From Thermotogota bacterium (GTDB lineage: Bacteria > Thermotogota > Thermotogae > Thermotogales > Thermotogaceae), in the NCBI GenBank assembly GCA_030550515.1, contig JAUQPE010000011.1:102632-144995 (forward strand): a DNA stretch of 42,364 nucleotides, in the 5' to 3' direction. The notes beneath the pieces were generated by a model. It was not told where the DNA came from, made no database searches, and saw nothing but the letters and a program-made list of their open reading frames with translations. A program made the position numbers and the translations under genes. Shown piece after piece: positions 30,023-37,243 of this stretch (its first letter is position 1; every line of letters starts with the position of its first letter).

Positions 30023-31071
30023 AGGTCAAGGCGCCCGGGAGGATCAACATCATAGGCGAACACACGGATTACAACGACGGCTACGTGCTTCCTTTTGCCG
30101 TGGACAAGTTCGTGGAAGTCTCGATCGAGAGGTCCAAGAGGTACGAGTTCTACTCCAAAACGATCGGCGAAGTCGTCGTCCTCGAAAAGTTCGAAAGGTT
30201 GGGAAAGTGGTCGGATTACGTAACCGGGGTGCTGGTCGCCCTGGAGAAGAGAGGTTACAAGACGGAACCGGTCAGGATAGAGGTGGATTCTTCCCTCCCC
30301 ATGGGTGCGGGATTGTCGAGTTCTGCCGCGCTCGAGGTGGCCACGGCGTACGCGGTCTGTGAGTTCTTCGGTTTTGAGATCCCCAAGCTCGAGCTGGTGA
30401 AGATAGCCAGGGAAGCGGAAGTGGAGTTCGTGGGTGTGAAGTGTGGGATAATGGATCAGTTCACGGCCGTGTTTGGGAAGAGAGGACACGCGATCTTTTT
30501 GGACACGATGACGCTCCAGTACGAGTACGTTCCGTTGGAGCTTTCAGGGTGCGAGTTCAACCTGGTCGATTCCAACGTCAAACACGAGCTCTCTTCCTCC
30601 GAGTACAACAAGAGAAGACAAGAATGTGAGGAGGTCCTCAAAACGTTGGGCAAGAAGAGTTTTAGGGAGGTCACTTTCGAGGATTTGAAAGTTTTGAAAG
30701 GGGTCCTCTTCAAGAGGGCAAAGCACGTCCTCGAAGAGAACGAGAGGGTCAAGAAGAGTGTGGAGGCTTTGAAGAGGGGAGATTTCGAGGAGCTTGGGAA
30801 GTTACTCTTCCAATCCCACGAGAGTCTCAGGGATCTCTACGAAGTTTCCTGCGAAGAGACGGACTTCATAGTGGATTACCTGAAAGGTGAGGAAGGGATC
30901 CTCGGGGCGAGGATGGTCGGAGGAGGGTTCGGAGGAGGTGTGATAGTCCTCTCGAGGTTGGGGACGTTCGAGAGACTGAAGGATCGACTCGCCGAGGCGT
31001 ACAGGGAAAGGTTCGGGCTAGAGCCGTCTTTCCACAGCATAGGGAGTGCCGACGGCGTCCACAGGGTGTGA
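30019..31071 (+). CDS. galK: Galactokinase
   Basis: Phosphorylates galactose at C1, 350 aa, GHMP kinase family. Substrate motif GRINIIGEHTDYND at 7-20 (Glu14, His15, Asp17), ATP-binding PMGAGLSSSAA at 94-104, catalytic Asp146 (GIMDQF), and C-terminal GARMVGGGFGGG. GTG start at 30019 overlaps the galT stop, with GGAGGTGG just upstream; the longer open frame reading into galT is not used. Last gene of the galactoside operon. Its stop is only 6 bp from the convergent GH4 stop. Confidence 0.94.
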   Translation: MKVKAPGRINIIGEHTDYNDGYVLPFAVDKFVEVSIERSKRYEFYSKTIGEVVVLEKFERLGKWSDYVTGVLVALEKRGYKTEPVRIEVDSSLPMGAGLSSSAALEVATAYAVCEFFGFEIPKLELVKIAREAEVEFVGVKCGIMDQFTAVFGKRGHAIFLDTMTLQYEYVPLELSGCEFNLVDSNVKHELSSSEYNKRRQECEEVLKTLGKKSFREVTFEDLKVLKGVLFKRAKHVLEENERVKKSVEALKRGDFEELGKLLFQSHESLRDLYEVSCEETDFIVDYLKGEEGILGARMVGGGFGGGVIVLSRLGTFERLKDRLAEAYRERFGLEPSFHSIGSADGVHRV

Positions 31072-31092
31072 AGAGTGTCACTCCAGCTTCAC
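31068..31092. terminator. Weak hairpin across convergent galK/GH4 stops
   Basis: GTGAAG and CTTCAC (6-bp outer stem) enclose AGT-GTC-ACT, spanning both stop codons. No U-tract on either side. It is the only candidate 3'-end structure between two convergent operons. Confidence 0.25.
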
Positions 31093-32325
31093 GAACTCCT
31101 CGTTCGCCTTTAAGATCTCTTCCAAAAGTTCGCGGGCCTTCTCCACCCCGGGTCCGAGCGGATGCGCGAGGATGGCCTTCAGGGCCATCTTCTTCGATCT
31201 CTTCAAATAGGCCTCTATCGTGAGTCTCTCGTAGACCTTCACCGCGTGGACGAATGGAAGTGCGAACGTGTCGGCTTCCCCTTGACAGATGGGGGCCACC
31301 AGCTTTTCCCTCACGTAACACGGGATCTCCAGTACGTAGTCTGGGGGAAGGTTGAGGATCGATCCGTTGTTTTTCGTGTTCAAGACGTGCACGGTTCCCT
31401 TCCCAAGCTCCAGATCCCTGATGAGGAGGGCTGCTGCTGTGGAATACATGCTCCCTCCACGTTTCGAGAGTTCCTCTGGGATGTCGCTGGCCTTCCTGTA
31501 AATTTCGAGCAATTTCTGCTCGATCTCCATGACCTCCTGAGATCTGAGCTTTTGTGAGCGTAGCTTCTTCAACATCGTCTCCTCCATGAGGTAATACCTC
31601 AGGTAGGGGTTTGGAACAACCCCTAGCACGTCCAAGAGCCAAGCGGGGAACTCTCCTTCGAGAGAAGCCGAGAGTTGTTCCTTGATCTTTTCCAAGAACT
31701 GTCGTGTGACGTCTGTTCCCTTCACGAAGATCTTCTCCACGAAGCTGAGGTGGTTCAAGCCGTAGTACTTCAAGCCCACGTCCTCCGTGTCGCAAGAGAA
31801 CACCTCGGCAACGTGTCTCTTCAGGTTCACCGGGATGTTGCAGAGCCCCACGAACCTCTCGTAACCCAGATAGTTCAGGACGAATTCCGTGATGTGACCC
31901 GATGGGTTCGTGAAGTTCACGATGAAGGCGTTGGAGTACTTCTTGACGGCTTCCACGTATTTTTCGATCACCGGGAAGGCCCTCAGCGCTGCCGAAAAAC
32001 CTCCCATCCCGGTGGTTTCCTGACCCACCAGACCGTACTTCAGGGGTATCTTTTCGTCGAGTTCCCTACCCTTCAGACCACCTGGTCTGAACTGGAAGAC
32101 AACGTAGTCCGCGTCTGAGATCGCATCTTCCACACTGGCGCGTTTCTTCAAGTTCAAACGCCCCTTCACGTACCTGAGCAAAAAATCGTACACGATGTTC
32201 TGCTTCTCCTCGTTTATGTCGTAAAGATCTATCTCGTCGATCGTGATCTCCCGCGATATCTCGAGTATCCCTTTCACGAGTTCCGGTGTGTAGGTACTAC
32301 CCCCTCCTATCACGGCGATCTTCAT
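31078..32325 (-). CDS. bglT: GH4 6-phospho-beta-glucosidase (BglT/ChbF-like)
   Basis: NAD- and metal-dependent glycosidase acting on phosphorylated disaccharides through a redox-elimination mechanism, 415 aa. NAD-binding VIGGGSTYTPEL at 5-16, NFTNPSGH at 137-144, metal ligands Cys162 (in CNIP, the phospho-beta-glucosidase version of this motif) and His192 (GLNH). Tyr241 matches the catalytic base I recall for T. maritima BglT. ATG overlaps the kinase stop (ATGA), so the two are translationally coupled. No PTS is nearby to make a 6-phospho-substrate; the coupled kinase probably does. Given the adjacent deacetylase and SIS protein, a phosphorylated glucosaminide (chitobiose type) is my favoured substrate; cellobiose-6-phosphate is the alternative. 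Confidence 0.9.
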   Translation of the reverse strand: MKIAVIGGGSTYTPELVKGILEISREITIDEIDLYDINEEKQNIVYDFLLRYVKGRLNLKKRASVEDAISDADYVVFQFRPGGLKGRELDEKIPLKYGLVGQETTGMGGFSAALRAFPVIEKYVEAVKKYSNAFIVNFTNPSGHITEFVLNYLGYERFVGLCNIPVNLKRHVAEVFSCDTEDVGLKYYGLNHLSFVEKIFVKGTDVTRQFLEKIKEQLSASLEGEFPAWLLDVLGVVPNPYLRYYLMEETMLKKLRSQKLRSQEVMEIEQKLLEIYRKASDIPEELSKRGGSMYSTAAALLIRDLELGKGTVHVLNTKNNGSILNLPPDYVLEIPCYVREKLVAPICQGEADTFALPFVHAVKVYERLTIEAYLKRSKKMALKAILAHPLGPGVEKARELLEEILKANEEFVKLE

Positions 32326-33284
32326 GCTCTCACCCTCTCGAGGTAAGTCTTCACGAGCGTTTCGACGACGTCCCTTTCAACTCGCAATCCTGCGCGTTCC
32401 ATGGCCAGCAACACGGCACCGACCACTGGATCGTGCTCCGGGATGACCAAGACGCACTCGTTCCCGAGGGCGCTCCCTATCATCTTCCTGAGGATCTCGT
32501 CCGCGTTCTTGAAAAACCCACCCTCCAACACGACCTTCACCGGTGGGAGAAGGGCGAGTACCTTCCTGTGTGCTTGGACTATGCGCAAAACCTCTTCCGC
32601 GATCTCGTGGAGTATCTTCAGAGCGACGAAATCGCCCTTCTTTGCGCACGAGAAGAGCTTTTCTATGAGAAGACGAACCAATTCTTCCATCTCTGGAGAG
32701 CCTTCGTACTCGTACCTCATGAGCTTTTCCAAAGGTCCTACTTCCTTCTCCACTTCCTCGACCAACAGGGTCTTTTCACCTCTCCCGTCCTTTGCCCTCA
32801 CCACCGCCGATGCGACGAGCCCTGCGATGTGGTACGATCCCAACCTTTCCCCGAAGAAGAAGGAGAGCCCTCCTATCCTGTTGATCTTCTTTCCGTCCGA
32901 GGCGTACGAGATGCTACCCGTTCCACAACTCACCATGATACCCACGTCGTCGAACGTTCCAGACCTCAGGGCGATCCTGCCGTCGTTGTCGAAGTCGTAC
33001 CTCTCGAACCCAAGCTGATCCAGTATGGAACGAACGATCTGAAACTCGTGCTCGAAATCGGCACCCGCGTAACCGAAAAAGGCGAAATCGACGTCGGAAA
33101 TCGTTTTTTCAGCGCGATCAAGCACGCCGTTGATGACCTCCCTCAGATTCGAGAGCGCCTTCTCTTTCCCGACCGTTTGGTAGTTCGCCCCTTTGCCCTT
33201 CCAGTACGACAGCACCTCACCCTTTTCATCCGCAAGAACCGCGAGCGTTTTCGTCCCACCGACGTCGCACCCCAGGAAGAGCAC
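32322..33284 (-). CDS. BadF/NAGK-type ATP-dependent sugar kinase
   Basis: Cytoplasmic kinase of the ASKHA fold, 320 aa, resembling N-acetylglucosamine kinase. Phosphate-1 loop GCDVGGTK (5-12), AGAD near 73-76 where NAGK carries its catalytic Asp, NDGRIAL (100-106), phosphate-2 loop SCGTGS (119-124), then GGLSFFFGERLGS and RAKDGRG as in NAGK. Start chosen at GTG 33284 because AAAGGGGTGA lies 5 nt upstream; the in-frame GTG at 33293 falls within that ribosome binding site. Sits 18 bp after the PIG-L gene and overlaps GH4. Inference: it phosphorylates C6 of the non-reducing sugar of an imported disaccharide (or GlcNAc released from it). Confidence 0.85.
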   Translation of the reverse strand: MLFLGCDVGGTKTLAVLADEKGEVLSYWKGKGANYQTVGKEKALSNLREVINGVLDRAEKTISDVDFAFFGYAGADFEHEFQIVRSILDQLGFERYDFDNDGRIALRSGTFDDVGIMVSCGTGSISYASDGKKINRIGGLSFFFGERLGSYHIAGLVASAVVRAKDGRGEKTLLVEEVEKEVGPLEKLMRYEYEGSPEMEELVRLLIEKLFSCAKKGDFVALKILHEIAEEVLRIVQAHRKVLALLPPVKVVLEGGFFKNADEILRKMIGSALGNECVLVIPEHDPVVGAVLLAMERAGLRVERDVVETLVKTYLERVRA

Positions 33285-33302
33285 AACCCTCACCCCTTTT
33301 CA

Positions 33303-34055
33303 TCAGAGAAAGACCGCTTCGGGAACGATGTGGAGCGCGTTCACACCGAGTAGCTTCAACTCCTCCGCATACAGGCAACCTATCTTTCGGCCAAAGCTCC
33401 TCGCCCTCTCCGTGAGGTATTCTTGGACGAGCCTCAGGTACTCTGGACCGAACTGGCTCTTGTGCTGTTCGATCGCGAGGAGCTTCTTTTCGAAGTGACC
33501 GTCCACGTTCACGAAGGTGTTGGGATACGCCGTGAAAAAGTAACCGACGCTCTTGATTTCAGTTGGTTTGAAACTTTCCCTGTCGAAGGTGGGAAGTCCC
33601 GCGAACGCGACCGCCTCCGTGGCCGCAAGACCCGTCTTTCGATGGTCTGGGTGGCTCTCGTAGGGCAAGAACGGATCCACGGTGATCACGACGTCTGGGT
33701 TGACGCTCCTCAAAACTCTCACGACTTCTCTTCTTGCCTCCTCGACCGAGTAATCACCCAAATCTTCGAAATCGAGCCACAGCAGTTCGTGAACACCGAG
33801 GATCTCCGCCGCCTTCTCTTCCTCTCTCTTTCTGGTGCGCGCCAATTCCCCTTCGTCCGTGTTGGGATCGAACGTCCCCTTCCTCCCATCGGTCACGGTC
33901 AAGTAGTAGACCTTCTTCCCCTCGGAAGAAAGCTTCGAAACTGTGGCACCCAAGGCGAGATCCACGTCGTCCGGGTGTGGCTGAACGAAGAGCACGACCT
34001 TCGCCTCTTCGAGCGGGAACGGTCTGAACCATTGTCTCAGTTTCTCGATCTCCAC
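33303..34055 (-). CDS. PIG-L/LmbE-family N-acetyl-sugar deacetylase
   Basis: Zinc-dependent deacetylase of about 250 aa. Motif PHPDD (26-30; His27 and Asp30 zinc ligands, Asp29 catalytic base) and SHPDH (134-138, with a third metal ligand) are intact. Relatives deacetylate GlcNAc-containing compounds: MshB, BshB and the archaeal diacetylchitobiose deacetylase Dac. Cytoplasmic, no signal peptide. GTG start at 34055 after AAAGGGGTGACGAGCT. Lies between the SIS and kinase genes of the same operon, so the likely substrate is an N-acetylglucosaminide, possibly already phosphorylated. Substrate is inference from neighbours. Confidence 0.87.
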   Translation of the reverse strand: MEIEKLRQWFRPFPLEEAKVVLFVQPHPDDVDLALGATVSKLSSEGKKVYYLTVTDGRKGTFDPNTDEGELARTRKREEEKAAEILGVHELLWLDFEDLGDYSVEEARREVVRVLRSVNPDVVITVDPFLPYESHPDHRKTGLAATEAVAFAGLPTFDRESFKPTEIKSVGYFFTAYPNTFVNVDGHFEKKLLAIEQHKSQFGPEYLRLVQEYLTERARSFGRKIGCLYAEELKLLGVNALHIVPEAVFL

Positions 34056-34070
34056 AGCTCGTCACCCCTT

Positions 34071-35027
34071 TCAGATGCTGACGGTCCTGGACAGGTGCCT
34101 GGGATGGTCTGGGTTGATACCCTTCCTCTTGGCGAGCTTCAAACCGAGAACGTGTGAGAACACCACTTGGACGAAACCGTCTCTCTCCCCGTCGTCCAAG
34201 GATTCCCTCTCCACCACCGTTACACCGTACCCCTTCAGTTCTCCCGCCAACCTTCGTTCTTCCTGGTTGCTCTCGTAGACCACCACAGCCACACTGGGTT
34301 CCGCCAAGGCGATGGGACCGTGCCTGTACTCGAGAGTCGAGTGCGCCTCACCCTTGCAGAGTGCCATCTCCTGTACCTTCAAGAGGGATTCCCGCGCGAT
34401 CCCTTCGTAGACACCCATCCCGAGGAAGACGAAGTAATCGTGAGAATCCAGCCTTCTCTCCTCGACGATCGAAACAGATTCTTCAAGCGTTTTATCGATC
34501 CCATCGATCAACGATGCGTAAACCTCCGGCTCGAAAGTGCCCGCGAGCTTGTCGGCGAGGATGGTGAGGAAGAGCAACATACCGGAGAACGCCCTCGTCG
34601 TCACTATCGCCCTCTCTTCCAAGGGCAAGACAACGTGTTCGTCGCACACCTTCACCAGCTCGCTGCCTCCTTCGATGGTCAAACCAACCGTGCGTATCCC
34701 CATCTCCTTCAATTCCTTGGCGGCCAGCAGCACCTCCGTCGTGTTGCCTGTTCTGGAGATCAGAAAAGCCAATTTCCTTCCAGGAGACACGTTCTCTTCT
34801 CGAGCAAAGATCACCTCGCCCGCCGGTATCGCCTTCGTCTCCACTCCGAGTACCTTTGAGAAGTACTTGGAAGCGGAGATTGACATGTTGTAGGAAGAAC
34901 CACATCCAACGAAGTACACGGCGTCACAGTCGAACCCTTTTGGGGTCCACGCCCTCGCAAACTCGAACACCCTGAGCAGCGAACTTTTTTGCTCGAACGT
35001 CTCCCTTTCCGTGACGAACGCGTTCAT
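34071..35027 (-). CDS. Tandem-SIS-domain sugar-phosphate isomerase/deaminase-like protein
   Basis: Two SIS domains without a glutaminase domain, 318 aa, like the GlmS isomerase half, AgaS and the SIS-type GlcN-6-P deaminases (archaeal GlmD). Phosphosugar motifs GCGSS (41-45) and SRTGNTTE (91-98); EYRHGP (233-238) and Glu220 match the active-site region of GlmS. The C-terminal tail PRHLSRTVSI has Arg314 where GlmS and many relatives have a catalytic Lys (by-eye alignment). ATG overlaps the DeoR stop (ATGA). Likely role: isomerise/deaminate glucosamine-6-phosphate to fructose-6-phosphate. FrlB-like deglycase is an alternative. Confidence 0.85.
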   Translation of the reverse strand: MNAFVTERETFEQKSSLLRVFEFARAWTPKGFDCDAVYFVGCGSSYNMSISASKYFSKVLGVETKAIPAGEVIFAREENVSPGRKLAFLISRTGNTTEVLLAAKELKEMGIRTVGLTIEGGSELVKVCDEHVVLPLEERAIVTTRAFSGMLLFLTILADKLAGTFEPEVYASLIDGIDKTLEESVSIVEERRLDSHDYFVFLGMGVYEGIARESLLKVQEMALCKGEAHSTLEYRHGPIALAEPSVAVVVYESNQEERRLAGELKGYGVTVVERESLDDGERDGFVQVVFSHVLGLKLAKRKGINPDHPRHLSRTVSI

Positions 35028-35806
35028 GTTGTTTTCTTCACCTCCACCACCATCAACTCGATGCCCCTCTCTTTAAAGTTGTTCACCGTTTCCGTGCTGA
35101 CGGCGTCGTCGGTGACGATCTTCGAGACCGCTTCAACGGGACAGACCTTGTAAGGGGCCACCTCACCGAACTTCGAAGAATCCACAACTATAATGGTTTT
35201 CTTCGAGTTTTCGATCAACTTCTTCGCCAGCAAGCACTCCTCGTAGTTGTTCAGCGTGATCCCAGCTTCCAAATCCACGCCGTCCGCCCCGAGCAACAGG
35301 ACGTCCACCCTGAGATCCTCAACCACTCGAAGGGTGTGCGCGCCGACACACTCGAAGGAATTCTCCCGAACGACCCCACCGGTGTGTATCAGGCGGAACC
35401 TCTTCTTCAGGTTCACCACCGCCCACGCCGTCGTGATGGAGTTTGTAACGATCGTGAGATCGGTCAGATCGCTCTCATCAAGCGCCTGTACCACGTAGTA
35501 AACGGTGGTTCCACCGCTCGCGAAGACCACTTGTCCTTCTCTCAGATGCCTTGTCACTTCTCTTGCGATCGCCATCTTTTTCTCTTTGTTTTGGTCCAAC
35601 TTTTTGAAGAACGGTATCTCCCTGTGAAACTCTTTCAGCGAAGCTCCTCCACGGATCCTGACCACCGCTCCCTGTTTTTCCAGGACGGACAAGTCCCTTC
35701 TCACCGTCACGGGTGAGACTTTCAGCGCTTCGGCTAATTCTTCCACGCTCGCGAACCCCTTCTTCTTCAAGATGGAGAGGATGCCTTCCAACCTTATCGA
35801 TCTCAT
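35024..35806 (-). CDS. DeoR-family transcriptional regulator
   Basis: Sugar-phosphate-responsive repressor of 260 aa. N-terminal HTH LEGILSILKKKGFASVEELA and VSPVTVRRDLSVLEKQG, then a DeoR C-terminal sensor domain with ASGGTTVYYV, TIVTNS, GGVVRENSFECVG and LGADGVD. ATG at 35806 chosen (family-typical MRSxRLxxIL, AAGGTGAT upstream); the open frame continues upstream through the promoter. First gene of the five-gene minus-strand operon. Effector is expected to be a phosphosugar made by the pathway. A palindrome between the -10 and the start codon is a probable autoregulatory site. Confidence 0.9.
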   Translation of the reverse strand: MRSIRLEGILSILKKKGFASVEELAEALKVSPVTVRRDLSVLEKQGAVVRIRGGASLKEFHREIPFFKKLDQNKEKKMAIAREVTRHLREGQVVFASGGTTVYYVVQALDESDLTDLTIVTNSITTAWAVVNLKKRFRLIHTGGVVRENSFECVGAHTLRVVEDLRVDVLLLGADGVDLEAGITLNNYEECLLAKKLIENSKKTIIVVDSSKFGEVAPYKVCPVEAVSKIVTDDAVSTETVNNFKERGIELMVVEVKKTT

Positions 35807-35822
35807 ACGATCACCTTCGATC

Positions 35823-35832
35823 TCAATATTGA
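35823..35832. promoter_or_regulatory. Perfect palindrome downstream of DeoR -10, candidate operator
   Basis: TCAATATTGA, a perfect 10-bp palindrome touching the -10 box of the DeoR operon promoter and covering its expected transcription start. Placement fits autorepression by the DeoR protein; unproven. Confidence 0.4.
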
Positions 35833-35859
35833 TTATAACATATCCAAAATTGAACGCAA
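35832..35859 (-). promoter_or_regulatory. Promoter of the DeoR-SIS-PIGL-kinase-GH4 operon
   Basis: On the minus strand: -35 TTGCGT (35859-35854), 16-nt spacer, perfect -10 TATAAT (35837-35832). The start codon at 35806 lies 25 nt downstream of the -10, leaving a short leader with its ribosome binding site. Confidence 0.65.
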
Positions 35860-35889
35860 GCGAGATCAAAAATAAGGACAGCATCATTG

Positions 35890-35898
35890 TGGTAGAAT
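35890..35898 (+). promoter_or_regulatory. Extended -10 promoter of the alcohol dehydrogenase gene
   Basis: TGG followed by TAGAAT (-10 at 35893-35898) without a convincing -35. The AGGAGGTGA ribosome binding site lies just downstream. Divergent from the DeoR promoter, with about 30 bp between their elements. Confidence 0.4.
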
Positions 35899-35918
35899 AA
35901 AATCAGGAGGTGATGGGG

Positions 35919-37106
35919 ATGGAGAACTTTGTCTTCCACAACCCAACGAAGTTGATCTTCGGGAAGGGCACCATCCCGAAGGTTGGGGAAGAGATCAAAG
36001 GAGCTGGTATCAAGAAAGTTTTGTTGCTCTACGGAGGCGGTTCCATAAAGAAAAACGGTGTGTACGATCAGGTGGTCGATTCCCTTAGAGGGAACGGCAT
36101 AGAATGGGTTGAAGTCTCGGGTGTGAAACCAAATCCCGTGTTGTCAAAGGTTCGCGAGGCGATAGAGGTTGCGAGGAGAGAAAAAGTGGAAGCGGTGCTA
36201 GGTGTGGGAGGGGGGAGCGTCATCGACTCCGCAAAAGTCGTGGCGGCGGGCGTGCTGTACGAGGGCGACATCTGGGACGCCTTCGTAGGAAAGTACAACA
36301 TCGATAAGGCCCTGCCTGTTTTCGCCGTTTTGACGATCTCGGCTACGGGAACCGAGATGAACGGGAACGCCGTCATAACTAACGAGGAAACCTTGGAGAA
36401 GTACGGCGTCAGTTCCAAAGCGTTGTATCCGAAAGTTTCGATAGTGGATCCTTCCGTTCAGGCAACCCTTCCCAGAGAACAGACGGTTTACGGTGCGGTG
36501 GACGCCATAGCGCACATACTCGAGTACTACTTCGATGGTTCTTCTCCCGAGATCTCGAACGAGATCGCGGAGGTGACGATCAAAACCATCATGAAGATGA
36601 CGGAAAGGTTGCTCGCCGATCCCAACGACTACGAAGCGAGGGCCAACTTTGCCTGGTGCACCACCATCGCGCTCAACGGGACGATGGCCGTCGGTAGGAG
36701 GGGAGGGGACTGGTCTTGTCACCGCATCGAGCACTCCCTGAGCGCGCTCTACGACATCCCGCACGGAGCGGGTCTTGCGATCGTTTTCCCAGCGTGGATG
36801 AGGTACGTGTACGACGAAAGGCCGGAACAGTTCGAAAGGTTTGCAAGGAAGGTGTTCGATCTCGAGGGAAGTGGAGAAGAACTCATCCTGAACGGTATCG
36901 AGGCCTTCAAGGGGTGGTTGAGGAAGGTGGGGGCCCCGGTGACCTTGAAAGATGTGGGTATCCCCGAGCAGGACATCGAGAAGATCGTGGACAACGTCAT
37001 GCTCCTCGTGGAGGAGAATCTCAAGCCCAGGAAGGCCACTTTCGGGAAGCTCAAGGCCTTGGGTAGGGACGACGTGAGAGAAATATTGAAAATAGCAGCG
37101 AAATGA
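35919..37106 (+). CDS. Iron-containing alcohol dehydrogenase (butanol dehydrogenase type)
   Basis: NAD(P)H-dependent alcohol/aldehyde oxidoreductase, group III Fe-ADH, 395 aa. Nucleotide-binding GVGGGSVIDSAK at 95-106 and metal ligands Asp195, His199 (VDAIAHILEY), His268 (SCHRIEHSL) and His282 (IPHGAG) are all present. ATG 35919 chosen: it lies 5 nt after AGGAGGTGA; the GTG/ATG at 35910/35913 overlap that site. Resembles T. maritima TM0820 from memory. Probable role: disposing of reducing equivalents from sugar fermentation. Monocistronic by layout; the 3' end carries the tRNA-Ser promoter. Confidence 0.92.
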   Translation: MENFVFHNPTKLIFGKGTIPKVGEEIKGAGIKKVLLLYGGGSIKKNGVYDQVVDSLRGNGIEWVEVSGVKPNPVLSKVREAIEVARREKVEAVLGVGGGSVIDSAKVVAAGVLYEGDIWDAFVGKYNIDKALPVFAVLTISATGTEMNGNAVITNEETLEKYGVSSKALYPKVSIVDPSVQATLPREQTVYGAVDAIAHILEYYFDGSSPEISNEIAEVTIKTIMKMTERLLADPNDYEARANFAWCTTIALNGTMAVGRRGGDWSCHRIEHSLSALYDIPHGAGLAIVFPAWMRYVYDERPEQFERFARKVFDLEGSGEELILNGIEAFKGWLRKVGAPVTLKDVGIPEQDIEKIVDNVMLLVEENLKPRKATFGKLKALGRDDVREILKIAAK

Positions 37107-37114
37107 AATAAAAT
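37086..37114 (+). promoter_or_regulatory. Promoter of tRNA-Ser inside the dehydrogenase 3' end
   Basis: -35 TTGAAA (37086-37091), 17-nt spacer, -10 TAAAAT (37109-37114). The -35 lies in the last codons of the dehydrogenase gene, whose stop is in the spacer. Expected transcription start about 37121, just before the tRNA at 37126. Confidence 0.7.
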
Positions 37115-37125
37115 ATAGTAGGCGC

Positions 37126-37213
37126 GGAGGCGTGTCCGAACTGGTAAGGAGCCGGTCTCGAAAACCGGTGGGCCTTGGGGCCCTTGTGGGTTCGAGTCCC
37201 ACCGCCTCCGCCA
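37126..37213 (+). tRNA. tRNA-Ser(CGA)
   Basis: Class II tRNA of 88 nt with encoded CCA. Acceptor stem GGAGGCG/CGCCTCC, discriminator G; anticodon stem CCGGT/ACCGG with loop CTCGAAA gives anticodon CGA (reads UCG). The long variable arm GGGCCTTGGGGCCC and T-arm GTGGG-TTCGAGT-CCCAC are as expected for Ser. Followed directly by TTTTTTT. Confidence 0.97.
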
Positions 37214-37243
37214 TTTTTTTACACCAATCCAGGGGGTATAAGG

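Noticed and set aside
31545-31575. Tandem KLRSQ repeat in the GH4 protein
   Set aside because: The DNA of the two copies differs, and as far as I recall the BglT sequence it has the same length here, so it is not a recent duplication.
31078-32325. GH4 as an alpha-galactosidase/melibiase because of the galactoside neighbours
   Set aside because: The metal-site motif is CNIP, typical of 6-phospho-beta-glucosidases, and the gene belongs to the opposite-strand operon.
35807-35887. Hydrophobic N-terminal extension of the DeoR protein
   Set aside because: The extension covers the TATAAT promoter and palindrome; the family start and ribosome binding site are at 35806.
37214-37220. T7 run after tRNA-Ser as a definite terminator
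   Set aside because: No dedicated hairpin precedes it apart from the tRNA itself, so termination efficiency cannot be judged.
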